This document shows positions 17,763 through 27,095 of a DNA stretch of 64,000 nucleotides, one piece after another (the stretch's first letter is position 1; every line of letters begins with the position of its first letter). A model generated the notes under the pieces. The model was not told the origin of the DNA. It saw only the letters and a list, made by a program, of their open reading frames with translations, and ran no database searches. The translations under genes and the position numbers were made by a program. This stretch comes from Robiginitomaculum sp. (GTDB taxonomy: Bacteria > Pseudomonadota > Alphaproteobacteria > Caulobacterales > Maricaulaceae), in NCBI GenBank assembly GCA_002733605.1, contig NVWK01000011.1, forward strand, positions 310,001 through 374,000, in the 5' to 3' direction.

Positions 17763-19153
17763 ACATGAAAAAATATAGTTTATTGAGTTTAACGGTGCTG
17801 GTCGTAAGCGGCTGTGCACATATGGATAAGGCCGCTTTAAACTTGCAGATCAGCGATGCCCGCTCCGCTGTGCCAGTTGTATGGCAGGTCGAGGGGGTTG
17901 GCGAAGATGTGGCACGGGCGCAGGGCTGGGCCGGATTGTTTGTTGATCCTGTCCTGAGCCGTTATATTCACACGGCAGAGCAGGAAAATTTTGACATTGA
18001 TCAGGCCCGATTGCGTGTGGCGCAATCGGAAGCGCTTCTAGCGCGCTCAAGAGGCGGACTGTTGCCGCAAATTACAGGGAATGTGCAAGTGAACGGGTCG
18101 GCACCCCTTGATGATCTTGATGTGTTTTCAGACAGTTATGGGTCGGGGATCAGTGCGCGGTGGAACCCTGATATTTTTGGCGGCTTGAAAGCAGGTGTCC
18201 GCCAGAGCCAAGCCAGTTTGGAAGCCCAGAAAGCCAGTGCGCGTGATGTGCGCCAAGCGGTGCTGGCCTCGGTTGTGCGGGCTTATATTCGCGTGATTGA
18301 AGCCGATTTATTGCTTGATTTGGCCACGACCAATTTGACATTTTTAGAAGAAACCAACCGAATTTCCAATGCCCGGTTTCGGGCGGGGGATATTGGCGGC
18401 GATGATTTGGCTTTGTCAGATTTAGCCTATCAATCTTCCGTGTCTTCTCTGCGCAATCAGGAATTTGCGCGGCGGGAGGCCGGTCGGGCTTTGTCAATTT
18501 TACTGGGTGGATTTGGCGCGGATGATCTAGAGGTTGCTGATCATTTGCCTGCGCCGCTGACATTGCCTGTGCGCGGAGTTCCCGGCGCGGTTTTGGATAC
18601 GCGCCCCGATCTTCAGGCTTTGCAGGCCCGCATACTGGCAAGCTTCGCCAGCTATGAAGGGGTGGTTGCGAACGATTGGCCAAGCCTTGGTCTAAGCGGG
18701 TCGATTGGCGGCAATGGGGCGGATTTGGGCGATCTGTTTGATCCGGCCCATTATATTGCGGCGCTGGGGGCAAGCCTTGTTGGCACCCTATTTGATGGTG
18801 GCCAGAACAAAGCTTTACGCGACGGTGCGAAGCTGGCGTTTGAGGAAAGTTTGAACCGCTACGGCAAAGCTTTGCGACAAGCCATGCGCGAGATTGAAAG
18901 CGCTTATGATCAAGATTCTTCTTTGCAACGCTCGCTGGTGGCGCTTCGCGAAGCCTCCACGGCGGCGGATGAAGCCCTGCGGCTCGAGCAGATCAAATAT
19001 GATTTGGGGGAAAGCATCTTGCTGGATGTTTTAACCATTCAACGTCGGGTCAATGCTGCCAATGCAAGTCGTATTTCTACGGAACGGGCCCGACTTGATG
19101 CCCAGATTGCGGCCTTTGTGGCCACGGGCGGCGAGATTCCTGTTTCGCGCTAA
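17756..19153 (+). CDS. TolC-like outer-membrane efflux lipoprotein (OprM/NodT type)
   Basis: The 465-residue protein has a lipoprotein signal (LVVSGC, Cys21). The body is two TolC-type repeats rich in long amphipathic helices: YIHTAEQENFDIDQARLRVAQSEALLARSRGGLLP-like segment, then the mirrored LDTRPDLQALQARILASFASYEG and RYGKALRQAMREIESAY segments. It closes the tripartite system begun at 14269. ATG 17756 and ATG 17765 are both possible starts because the junction lies in a duplication. Confidence 0.92.
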   Translation: MSHMKKYSLLSLTVLVVSGCAHMDKAALNLQISDARSAVPVVWQVEGVGEDVARAQGWAGLFVDPVLSRYIHTAEQENFDIDQARLRVAQSEALLARSRGGLLPQITGNVQVNGSAPLDDLDVFSDSYGSGISARWNPDIFGGLKAGVRQSQASLEAQKASARDVRQAVLASVVRAYIRVIEADLLLDLATTNLTFLEETNRISNARFRAGDIGGDDLALSDLAYQSSVSSLRNQEFARREAGRALSILLGGFGADDLEVADHLPAPLTLPVRGVPGAVLDTRPDLQALQARILASFASYEGVVANDWPSLGLSGSIGGNGADLGDLFDPAHYIAALGASLVGTLFDGGQNKALRDGAKLAFEESLNRYGKALRQAMREIESAYDQDSSLQRSLVALREASTAADEALRLEQIKYDLGESILLDVLTIQRRVNAANASRISTERARLDAQIAAFVATGGEIPVSR

Positions 19154-19245
19154 TTCTTTCGCACGCAATTTAGCCAGTATTCTTCTTTTATAGGGCCTCT
19201 TGATGGCGGCTTAAGTGTGCGTAAAACGCGGGTTCTGCAAACGCG

Positions 19246-19302
19246 TTGACAAATAGCTCCAACACATATACTCAACAATTGTTGAAATTAAACAAATGTT
19301 GA
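19246..19302 (+). promoter_or_regulatory. Promoter with palindromic operator for the TonB receptor gene
   Basis: TTGACA (19246-19251) and TATACT (19267-19272) are spaced by 15 nt, slightly short. A perfect 14-bp palindrome TCAACAATTGTTGA (19272-19285) begins at the -10 box, and a half-copy AACAAATGTTGA follows at 19291-19302. A repressor bound there would block transcription; the TetR protein encoded at 21632 is a candidate. Confidence 0.5.
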
Positions 19303-19348
19303 ATTTTTGTCCACGAAGATGAAAATCGCGCTCTTAAAGGGGAATATC

Positions 19349-21604
19349 ATGCGGACTGCATCACACTATAAAACCACGACTTCGGCCCTCGCTTTATTAT
19401 TGGCGGCGACAGCATTGCCGCAAACCGGTTTTGCCCAGCAAAGAGACGAAATTATTGTGACGGCCCAGCGCCGTGCACAAAGCTTGCATGAAGTGCCGAT
19501 TGCCGTAACGGCGGTTTCTGGCGATTTTCTGGAAAGCATTGGCGCGGTCGATATTACAGACATTTCAAAGCTTGCCCCCAATACCACGATCGAAGTGGCG
19601 CGTGGGTCCAGCTCGACCATAATCTCCTTTATTCGCGGCATTGGCCAACAAGACCCTGTTTGGGGTTTCGAGCCGGGTGTTGGGATTTATATTGACGATG
19701 TTTATGTTGCGCGTCCGCAAGGGGCTGTGCTGGATATTTTCGATGTAGAACGGGTCGAAGTTTTACGCGGGCCGCAAGGGACACTTTACGGACGTAACAC
19801 AATTGGGGGGGCGATTAAATATGTGACCAAGTCCCTGAATATGAGCGAGCCGGAATTGAAAGCCCGGATTAATCTTGGCTCTTATGGCCAGTTAGACGAG
19901 ATTGTTACGGGTTCATTGCCTCTATCCGACACCTTTGCCATTGGCGGGGCGGTTGCCAGTTATAGCCGCGACGGGTTCGGGACAAACCTAAACACGGGTG
20001 CGGACCATTATAACAAGGATGTTTTTGCAGCTCGGGTCAGCGCAGAATGGGCGCCGACAGATGCGCTTAATTTCCGTTTGGCTGCAGATATTACGCAAGA
20101 CGATTCCAATGCAAAACATGGCCATCGTTTATTGCCGAGCGCTGATGGCGTTTTTCAGGTGACGGAAAATGAATATGATACGCGCGCGGGTGTTGGTGAT
20201 GATAATGAGGTGGAAACCAAAGGGATTTCCTTCACAGCCAGTTATGATGCCAGCGATAAAATTACCCTGAAGTCGATCACGGCTTACCGTGAAGGTTCGA
20301 CGACGACACCGATTGATTTTGATACTTTGCCGCAAGCCGACTTGGATGTGCCGGCCCATTATCAAGATGACCAGTTCAGTCAGGAGTTTCAACTTTTGTA
20401 TACAAATGACCGGATTTCCGGTGTGGCAGGTCTGTATTATTTCGATGGTTCTGCAGGTGGTGATTTTGATGTTATCTTAAGTGCTCTCGGCTTGACGATT
20501 TATCAGGCCGGTAATCAGCAAAAGAAAAACCTGTCTGCCTATCTCGACTTTACTTACGATGTAACGGACGCGCTCAGCATTTCATTGGGTGGTCGCTATA
20601 CAGAAGATAAAACAAAAGCGGATGTGACCCGCGAAGTTTGGCTGGGCCAGGGATCGGGGTCTTTTAATTCCACCAATACAAGTTCAATTTTCTTCGTCAC
20701 CCAAACGGGGTATTCGGGTTTGGAGAGAAAAGCGACGAAGTTTACGCCGCGCATTGCCGTACAATATGAAGTGAGCGAAAACACCAATGTCTATGCTTCC
20801 TTTGCGCAAGGTATAAAAGCGGGCGGGTTTGATCCGCGGGCCCGTGCCGATCTTGATCCGTTTGGACTTTCCAGAGAAGGCTTCGGAGCCGAAACGGTGG
20901 ACAGTTACGAGATCGGGGTCAAAGGGTTTTTGTTCGACAATCGGGTGAGCTATAGCCTTGCCGGTTTTGTGGCAGATTATACAGACCAGCAGATCACGGT
21001 TCAGCAAGGTGTTGATACCGATAATGATGGTGTCAATGATACGTTTATTTCGTCCGTGTTCAATGCGGGTAAATCAAAATACAAAGGGATCGAGTTTGAA
21101 AGTTCTATCCGGTTAAGCGATGATTTCACCCTGATGGCTATGGGTGGGTATATTGATACGGACATCAAGGAAATCCTGTCAGGTGGCGCCAATATTGCTG
21201 GTAATTTTGTTACGCAAAATACGCCGGAATTAACAGCGCGTCTCGGGTTTGCCTATGACCATGATTTGGGTAATCATGGCGGCTTACTGTTCACAGGTTC
21301 GATGTCGTATCGGGACAAGTATTATTTGTCCAATGTACCGCTTCAGGGTTTTGGAGCCAACACACGGGCAGGGTTTGCACAAGCTGGCCCGGCGCTTGAT
21401 CCGGGGGCTTATACGGTTGTTGATCTGGGTGTGACGTGGACAAGTGAAAATGGACGTTGGGATTTGGGGCTTTATGGCCGCAATCTGACAGACGAACGCG
21501 CCCGTATTGCGGGTTATAATTTACAGCTGGGTGCTGATGGTGCGTATTCTGCGTTCTACCGCGCGCCGCGTACGTTCACCGCAAGCCTTGGTTTCAAGTA
21601 CTAG
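19349..21604 (+). CDS. TonB-dependent outer-membrane receptor
   Basis: ATG 19349 is preceded by AAGGGG and gives a signal peptide ending QTGFA-QQ. The TonB box DEIIVTAQRR is followed by a plug domain (HEVPIAVTAVSGDFLESIGAVDITDISK, VEVLRGPQGTLYGRNTIGGAIKYVTK) and a 22-strand-type barrel ending in the C-terminal aromatic KY. At 751 residues it is of ordinary length. It is of the broad FyuA/CirA-like type; the ligand is unknown, but the catabolic genes downstream suggest an ester or organic acid. The last five codons are copied in tandem after the stop. Confidence 0.95.
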   Translation: MRTASHYKTTTSALALLLAATALPQTGFAQQRDEIIVTAQRRAQSLHEVPIAVTAVSGDFLESIGAVDITDISKLAPNTTIEVARGSSSTIISFIRGIGQQDPVWGFEPGVGIYIDDVYVARPQGAVLDIFDVERVEVLRGPQGTLYGRNTIGGAIKYVTKSLNMSEPELKARINLGSYGQLDEIVTGSLPLSDTFAIGGAVASYSRDGFGTNLNTGADHYNKDVFAARVSAEWAPTDALNFRLAADITQDDSNAKHGHRLLPSADGVFQVTENEYDTRAGVGDDNEVETKGISFTASYDASDKITLKSITAYREGSTTTPIDFDTLPQADLDVPAHYQDDQFSQEFQLLYTNDRISGVAGLYYFDGSAGGDFDVILSALGLTIYQAGNQQKKNLSAYLDFTYDVTDALSISLGGRYTEDKTKADVTREVWLGQGSGSFNSTNTSSIFFVTQTGYSGLERKATKFTPRIAVQYEVSENTNVYASFAQGIKAGGFDPRARADLDPFGLSREGFGAETVDSYEIGVKGFLFDNRVSYSLAGFVADYTDQQITVQQGVDTDNDGVNDTFISSVFNAGKSKYKGIEFESSIRLSDDFTLMAMGGYIDTDIKEILSGGANIAGNFVTQNTPELTARLGFAYDHDLGNHGGLLFTGSMSYRDKYYLSNVPLQGFGANTRAGFAQAGPALDPGAYTVVDLGVTWTSENGRWDLGLYGRNLTDERARIAGYNLQLGADGAYSAFYRAPRTFTASLGFKY

Positions 21605-21635
21605 GGGTTTCAAATACTAAGGTTTCGAATATTAG
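21590..21635. repeat. Three tandem copies of a 15-nt unit containing the stop codon
   Basis: GGTTTCAAGTACTAG (21590-21604), one extra G, GGTTTCAAATACTAA (21606-21620) and GGTTTCGAATATTAG (21621-21635) each read Gly-Phe-Lys/Glu-Tyr-stop. The third copy overlaps the stop codon of the convergent TetR gene. Confidence 0.85.
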
Positions 21636-22312
21636 AGTTTAGATGCACAGATCCCGCGAATGCCAGCGGCCATGAACGGGATCATGTGTGCATAAGCGGC
21701 CTTAATGTTGGACGCCTTGGCTTTGCCGCCGGACAATTGGTCAATACGGCCTGTTTCGGCAAAGGTCAGCGTCAATGCCCCGGAGAGATAATGATATCCC
21801 CAGTAAATCGCCTGTTCATCCGCGTCCGGCAGAGCCTGTTTCAGGGCGTCGATAAAGCGCAATACAAGCGGGTTGAAATATTGGGTCATCAATTCGTCGC
21901 CCCATTCGGGGGAGTTGTTGACCCAGGCAATCAGAGCCAGATAGTTTTGCCAGCCACTATCGCCAGAGGCTTGAATGTCGCCAAGGGGGCGGAGATAGGC
22001 GGCAATAATATCTTCGATACTCGGCCCGTTTTTTCCGGCGTTATCGAGGCATTTATCAAGGGCTTCATTGCGAACCGTATTTACAATTTCCGCCCGGCGC
22101 AACAAGACCGCGTCAAACAGGGCGCGCTTGCGTCCGAAATGATAACTGGCCAAGGCAACGTCTACACCCGCCATGCTGGCGATCTGGCGCAAGGTGACCC
22201 CGTGAAATCCGCGTTTGGAAAACAGTTCTTCGGCCGCATCCAGTATCCGGGTTTTTCTCGGCGTTTTCGTGCCGTCTTTTGGGGTTGTAGAAATGTTTGG
22301 GCTGATATTCAA
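21632..22312 (-). CDS. TetR-family transcriptional regulator
   Basis: The 226-residue protein has the N-terminal helix-turn-helix of TetR proteins: TRILDAAEELFSKRGFHGVTLRQIASMAGVDVALASYHFGRKRALFDAV, residues about 21-68. A C-terminal ligand and dimer domain of the CECR/DUF1956-like type follows. No ATG is available upstream of the HTH, so the start is TTG 22312 (or an ATT one codon earlier). It is convergent with the TonB receptor and divergent from the acyl-CoA ligase. The perfect palindrome over its start region suggests autoregulation and control of the ligase operon. Confidence 0.9.
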   Translation of the reverse strand: MNISPNISTTPKDGTKTPRKTRILDAAEELFSKRGFHGVTLRQIASMAGVDVALASYHFGRKRALFDAVLLRRAEIVNTVRNEALDKCLDNAGKNGPSIEDIIAAYLRPLGDIQASGDSGWQNYLALIAWVNNSPEWGDELMTQYFNPLVLRFIDALKQALPDADEQAIYWGYHYLSGALTLTFAETGRIDQLSGGKAKASNIKAAYAHMIPFMAAGIRGICASKL

Positions 22313-22313
22313 A

Positions 22314-22325
22314 ATGGACGTCCAT
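22314..22325. promoter_or_regulatory. 12-bp palindrome at the TetR start
   Basis: ATGGACGTCCAT is a perfect palindrome adjoining the TTG start of the TetR gene, in the spacer shared with the acyl-CoA ligase gene. It is of the size and place expected for a TetR-family operator. Confidence 0.45.
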
Positions 22326-22425
22326 TGTGGGAATGTTGTTCTCTACTTTATGGGGCAATCTGGGGGAGAGGTCAATTCGGCAAAGCTATAAAAAGAGATT
22401 TGGGGCAGAGATATGGGGCGGGAAT

Positions 22426-24000
22426 ATGATTAAATCCGAAAGCCCGTTCCTGCCGGAAATTTTTGCCCTTCACGGAAAATGGCGGGCGCATCGACCTGCC
22501 CTAATCGCGGATGGGCAGAGCTGGAACTGGGGTGATTTTAACGCCAATCTGAACCGGGTGGCCAACGGGCTTTTAGACATGAAGCTGGCCAAAGGGACAC
22601 GGGTGATTTTGCTGATGGGCAATGGGGTGGCCATGGTGGAATGCTTGTTCGGGATTATGAAAGCCGGGCTGGTGTCTGCGCCGCTTAACACGTCGGTGAG
22701 CGACGAAGCGATCCTGAATATGATCATTGATAGTGGGGCGCAGGCGATCATTGCGAGCGCCGATCAAGCGCAGCGCATAGATGTGATGGCGGCGTCTTTG
22801 CCTGCGACATGTTATGAAAACCGGATTTGTGCGCAAGGACTAAGAGATGCCCCAAGAGATGGGTGGCGTCATTATGAGAGCTGGCGTGACGCGCAAGATG
22901 CCGATGAACCTGATATCAAAATAGACAATGATGATATGCTCAATATTATCTATTCCTCGGGCACAACCGGTCAGCCTAAAGGGATTGTACACACCCATCA
23001 GGGCCGTCGGGACTGGGCCTATGATCTATCGATTGCGCTGCGCTATCACGGGGCGTCGCGGTTCATGGCAACCATTGGTTTGTATTCCAATATTAGCTGG
23101 GTCGGGATGTTGTGTAGCCTGATGGCAGGCGGCACTTTGATCCTGAACGGGAAATTTGATGCCCAAAAACTTTGGCCGGAACTGGAACGTCTGCAGGTGA
23201 CGCATCTGGCGATGGTGCCCGTCATGTATCAACATCTTATCGATGTGCCGGAGCATGCGAATTATGATGTGTCGTCTATGATCGGGATGATGAGTGCGGG
23301 TTCGCCTTTGCATGAACATACGCGTACGGCGATGTTTGCGCGGTTCCCGTGCGGGATTACCGAACTGTACGGTTTGACAGAAGGGGTGATTACCACGCTT
23401 GATCCCGAGGATTCTCTGGGGCGGATGTCGTCGGTTGGTTTGCCTTTGATCGGCACGGATTTGAAAATTTTGGATGAAAATGATCAGGACTGCCCAAATG
23501 GAAAGGCTGGCGAAATTGTGTCGCGTGGGCGTATTGTCATGCCGAGATATTTGAACAGGGATGAGGCTACACGCGAAAGCATTTATGAGGACGGGCTCGG
23601 GCGGCAATGGTTGCGCACGGGGGATATCGGCTATCTGGACGCGCAAGGCTATTTGTATATTGTGGATCGCAAGAAAGATATGGTGCTGTCTGGCGGCCAA
23701 AATATTTACCCGCAAGACATAGAGGCGGTTTTGATCACTCATCCCGACATTGAGGATGTGGCGGTGATTGGCGTCAAAAGCAAGAAATGGGGCGAGACGC
23801 CGATGGGGGTCGTTGTGATGAAAAATAGCTCTGGTTCTGGCGTCTCGGCACAAACTTTGCGTGAATGGTGTAATGCGCGGCTGGGGAAACAGCAACGGTT
23901 GTCCGGTCTGGAAATCACGGATGTTATTCCCAGAAATGCCAATGGTAAAATTCTCAAGCACCAATTGCGCGATATTTATAAGGATGTTGTGTATGACTGA
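22426..24000 (+). CDS. AMP-dependent acyl-CoA synthetase/ligase
   Basis: ATG 22426 follows GGGGCGGG; 524 residues. The adenylate-forming signatures are present: YSSGTTGQPKGIVHTHQG (P-loop), ELYGLTEG, WLRTGDIGYLDAQGYLYIVDRKKDM (hinge) and the C-terminal PRNANGKILKHQLRD with the catalytic lysine. It activates a carboxylic acid to its CoA thioester. The neighbouring hydrolases and transporters suggest the acid is released from an ester taken up by the TonB receptor. Its stop overlaps the hydrolase start by 8 nt. Confidence 0.92.
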   Translation: MIKSESPFLPEIFALHGKWRAHRPALIADGQSWNWGDFNANLNRVANGLLDMKLAKGTRVILLMGNGVAMVECLFGIMKAGLVSAPLNTSVSDEAILNMIIDSGAQAIIASADQAQRIDVMAASLPATCYENRICAQGLRDAPRDGWRHYESWRDAQDADEPDIKIDNDDMLNIIYSSGTTGQPKGIVHTHQGRRDWAYDLSIALRYHGASRFMATIGLYSNISWVGMLCSLMAGGTLILNGKFDAQKLWPELERLQVTHLAMVPVMYQHLIDVPEHANYDVSSMIGMMSAGSPLHEHTRTAMFARFPCGITELYGLTEGVITTLDPEDSLGRMSSVGLPLIGTDLKILDENDQDCPNGKAGEIVSRGRIVMPRYLNRDEATRESIYEDGLGRQWLRTGDIGYLDAQGYLYIVDRKKDMVLSGGQNIYPQDIEAVLITHPDIEDVAVIGVKSKKWGETPMGVVVMKNSSGSGVSAQTLREWCNARLGKQQRLSGLEITDVIPRNANGKILKHQLRDIYKDVVYD

Positions 24001-24856
24001 TCCATACGAGGATGTGTATTATCAAAGCGAAGATGGGTTGCGTCTGTATGCACGCGACAGCGGCTCCGTGTCTTCCGCTCAGACATTGTTGTGTATGCAT
24101 GGTCTGACCCGTAACGCGGCCGATTTTGCAAAGATAGCGGAGCGTTACCGGGATAAATATAGGGTTGTGAGTGTGGATCAACGCGGACGGGGGCGTTCGG
24201 CCTATGATCCCAACTCGCAAAACTATCAACCGGATGTGTATTGCCGAGATATGTTTCGCCTAATCGATCATTTGGAGCTTGGCAATATTGTTGCGATCGG
24301 GACGTCTATGGGCGGGTTGATGGCGATGATCATGGCCGCGACGCAGCCCGATGTTTTCAAAGGTGTGGTTCTTAATGATATCGGGCCGGTCGTTGATCCG
24401 GTCGGTATTGCGCGTATCCAGTCTTATGTGGGCAAGGTCGGGCCGTTCGCAAATTGGGCCGAGGCGGAGGCGTCGATCAAGGGGCAAGGGCAGGACGTTT
24501 TTCCAGATTATACGGATGCGGACTGGGCTGATTTTGCGCGGCGTGTCTGCGAGGAGAGATCAGATGGGCGCGTACACTTTGCTTATGATAAAGCGATTAG
24601 TGCGGGTGCGAAATCGGATGCGCCGTCCATTGTGCCGCCCGATCTCTGGCCTGCATTCAAGTTTTTGGTGGGGACACCCATGTTGGTAGTGCGCGGGGCT
24701 ACATCGGATATTCTTGCGCGTAAAACCGTTGAAGAGATGCAGGCGTGTCACCCGAATTTGAAGGCCGTTGATATTCCCCGTGTTGGCCATGCGCCCATGT
24801 TGGACGAGCCGGTGGCTGTCACAGCCTTAGATGATTTCTTGGAGGGCTTGTTGTGA
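23993..24856 (+). CDS. Alpha/beta hydrolase (cytosolic)
   Basis: ATG 23993 overlaps the ligase stop, giving 287 residues. The core shows LCMHGLTRNAADF (oxyanion), DQRGRGRS, GTSMGGLMAM with the nucleophile Ser, and RVGHAPMLDEP with the catalytic His. It has no signal peptide. Family members include esterases, lactonases and C-C hydrolases. Translational coupling to the ligase points to a shared pathway. Confidence 0.9.
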   Translation: MTDPYEDVYYQSEDGLRLYARDSGSVSSAQTLLCMHGLTRNAADFAKIAERYRDKYRVVSVDQRGRGRSAYDPNSQNYQPDVYCRDMFRLIDHLELGNIVAIGTSMGGLMAMIMAATQPDVFKGVVLNDIGPVVDPVGIARIQSYVGKVGPFANWAEAEASIKGQGQDVFPDYTDADWADFARRVCEERSDGRVHFAYDKAISAGAKSDAPSIVPPDLWPAFKFLVGTPMLVVRGATSDILARKTVEEMQACHPNLKAVDIPRVGHAPMLDEPVAVTALDDFLEGLL

Positions 24857-25800
24857 GGCATTCAATGCGACATTTCATGGTTTTGGGATTGGCAATGTTG
24901 GGTACGGCCTGTTCACAAAATGTCGAGACGCCAGTGCCCGTACCGGATGCGACACATGAAGCGGTTAAAATTGATGATCCTTATTTCACATCTGCAGACC
25001 GTGTTTTGGAGATGGATGGCCTGCATGTGCGCTACCGCGATGAAGGGAAAGCGGACGCGCCCGTGCTGGTTCTGATCCACGGATTTTCCCATTCTCTGGA
25101 GGGATGGGACGGGCTCAGTGCCGGGCTTACGGATACTTACCGTGTGGTGCGTATGGATTTGCCGGGGCATGGCTTGACTGGGCCGGATGCGCGGGCGCGC
25201 TATAGCAATGCAGACACAGTTGTGTTTGTGGAGCAGTTTTTAGACGCGCTGGATATTAAAAACGCGACACTTGTCGGGAGCTCTCTGGGCGGTCTGGTGG
25301 CGTGGCGTTTGGCGCAAACCCATCCCGAACGGGTGGATAAACTGGTGCTGATTGCACCGGGCGGATATTCTATTAACGGGGTTACAGAGGTGCCAGCACC
25401 CGTGCCGGACATGGCTAAATATTATTTCACCCAAGCTCCGATGGTGGCGGTCTCTGCGGCCAACAAGGCTTTGTATAGTGATCCCTCCAAACTGTCGGAA
25501 GCGCGGATTATACAAATCCAGCACATGATGACCCGCGAAGGAAACGGCGAGGCTATGTTGTTACGGGCTGCCAGTTTTACCTTGCCGGAACCAACAGCGG
25601 ATTTGGCGGACGTGCAGGCTCCCACGCTTCTTCTGTGGGGGGACAAGGACGCGATGGTGCCTGTCGCGCACGGAGAGAAATTTGTGTCGGCGATGCCGAC
25701 GGCACAACTTATTGTGTACGAAAATATTGGTCATGTACCGCATGAGGAAATACCGGTGCAAATGGCGACGGACATTCTGCGGTTTTTAAGCGAGACATAA
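24853..25800 (+). CDS. Alpha/beta hydrolase lipoprotein
   Basis: The GTG at 24853 overlaps the previous stop; an ATG at 24865 is an alternative. The product (315 residues from GTG) has a lipobox (LGTAC, about Cys19) and is anchored in the envelope. Motifs are VLIHGFSHSLEGW, DLPGHGLTG, GSSLGGLVAWRLA with the nucleophile Ser, LWGDKDAMVP with the acid, and NIGHVPHEE with the His. A periplasmic esterase next to a cytosolic one fits stepwise cleavage of an imported substrate. Confidence 0.9.
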   Translation: MRHSMRHFMVLGLAMLGTACSQNVETPVPVPDATHEAVKIDDPYFTSADRVLEMDGLHVRYRDEGKADAPVLVLIHGFSHSLEGWDGLSAGLTDTYRVVRMDLPGHGLTGPDARARYSNADTVVFVEQFLDALDIKNATLVGSSLGGLVAWRLAQTHPERVDKLVLIAPGGYSINGVTEVPAPVPDMAKYYFTQAPMVAVSAANKALYSDPSKLSEARIIQIQHMMTREGNGEAMLLRAASFTLPEPTADLADVQAPTLLLWGDKDAMVPVAHGEKFVSAMPTAQLIVYENIGHVPHEEIPVQMATDILRFLSET

Positions 25801-25803
25801 GTT

Positions 25804-27087
25804 ATGAATTTACGAAGCTCGAACCGGTGGTATATTTTGACGGTGCTAACCCTTGTGTATGCGCTCAATCATATTGATCGCCAGATTATGGTGATCTTGC
25901 AACAGCCGATCAAACTGGAGTTCGGGTTGAGCGACACTCAACTGGGTCTGCTGACCGGCATTATGTTTGCGGTGTTTTATGCCATTCTTGGTATCCCCTT
26001 TGCCGTGTGGGCGGATCGGGGCAATCGTCGCAATATTATCGCGTTGTCGCTGACGATTTGGTCGGGCATGACGGCGCTTTCGGGATTTGCCGGTAATTTC
26101 TGGCAATTGGCATTGGCACGTATGGGGGTCGGGATTGGCGAGGCCGGCGGGACACCCCCCGCGACCGCTATGATCGCCGATATTTTCCCTGCCAAAAGAC
26201 GGGCACTCGCGCTGGGTATTTATACGACGGGGATTAGTCTGGGGATTTTGATCGGGTTTATTCTTGGCGGTGCGATTGCGGCTAAATATGGATGGCGGGC
26301 CGCGTTTTTTGTTGCCGGTGTGCCGGGTCTGTTTATGGCGGTCATTTTGATGTTAACTGTGAAAGAACCCAAACGCGGGGCGGCGGATGTGTCTGTTGAC
26401 CCGGTTTCCAATATGACCCCCGATATTGCACCAAGTTTTCGCGAGACGATTGCCTTTTTTGCTTCCCAGCGGGCCATGGTCAGCCTGTTGCTGGCGGGGG
26501 TCTTTGTCTGCATCTCTGCCAATGCATTTTTGGTCGGCATGCCGCTTTATTTTATCCGAGTGCACGAGGTGCCTCTCAGCGAGCTTGGCATTGCGCTTGG
26601 CTTGTTGATTGGCGGGCTTGGGGGTGTGGGCGCGATTGTTTTCGGGGCTTTGTGTGACAAGCTTTCTGAGCGGGATTTACGCTGGCGTCCGTGGATGATT
26701 GTGGTCACGGGTGTATTGGCGCTGCCATTTATTGTCTGGTTCTTACATGCGCCAGATAAACAAACCGCCTATCTGGCCTATGCGGTTCCGGGTGTTTTCG
26801 GCCTTTTGTATGCGTCCCTTTCCTATACGGCGATGCAGGAGTTGGCACCGTTGCGGATGCGGGCGATGGCGTCCGCCGTCATGTTGTTGTGCCTGACATT
26901 GTTGGGAATCGGGCTTGGGCCGGTGGTTGTTGGCATGTTGTCAGACTATTTTGCGCCTGCCTATGGGGTATTTTCAATCCAGCGCGCACTTCTGGTCATG
27001 CTCGGGTTTAATGTGCTGAGCATCGGGTTCTATCTCGATTCAGCAAAGCATTACCGTGAAGGCGTGAAGCGGGCTAGCACACATTAA
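25804..27087 (+). CDS. Major facilitator superfamily transporter
   Basis: The 427-residue protein has about 12 hydrophobic helices and the MFS loop signature GIPFAVWADRGNRR between helices 2 and 3. The opening LTLVYALNHIDRQIMVILQQPIKLEFGLSD-type sequence is typical of the anion/aromatic-acid cation symporter-like group (ACS, spinster-like). It is 3 nt after the hydrolase lipoprotein, so it probably carries the product or substrate of that pathway across the inner membrane. Confidence 0.93.
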   Translation: MNLRSSNRWYILTVLTLVYALNHIDRQIMVILQQPIKLEFGLSDTQLGLLTGIMFAVFYAILGIPFAVWADRGNRRNIIALSLTIWSGMTALSGFAGNFWQLALARMGVGIGEAGGTPPATAMIADIFPAKRRALALGIYTTGISLGILIGFILGGAIAAKYGWRAAFFVAGVPGLFMAVILMLTVKEPKRGAADVSVDPVSNMTPDIAPSFRETIAFFASQRAMVSLLLAGVFVCISANAFLVGMPLYFIRVHEVPLSELGIALGLLIGGLGGVGAIVFGALCDKLSERDLRWRPWMIVVTGVLALPFIVWFLHAPDKQTAYLAYAVPGVFGLLYASLSYTAMQELAPLRMRAMASAVMLLCLTLLGIGLGPVVVGMLSDYFAPAYGVFSIQRALLVMLGFNVLSIGFYLDSAKHYREGVKRASTH

Positions 27088-27095
27088 GGGTAAGC

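Noticed and set aside
14269..19153. Complete classical MacAB-TolC call with gene symbols
   Set aside because: MacB is split, the adaptor is a lipoprotein with an insertion, and the substrate is unknown, so symbols were withheld.
23026..23964. 312-codon minus-strand frame inside the acyl-CoA ligase gene
   Set aside because: The plus strand has clear ligase motifs over the same span; the antisense product is His/Arg-rich and unlike any protein family I know.
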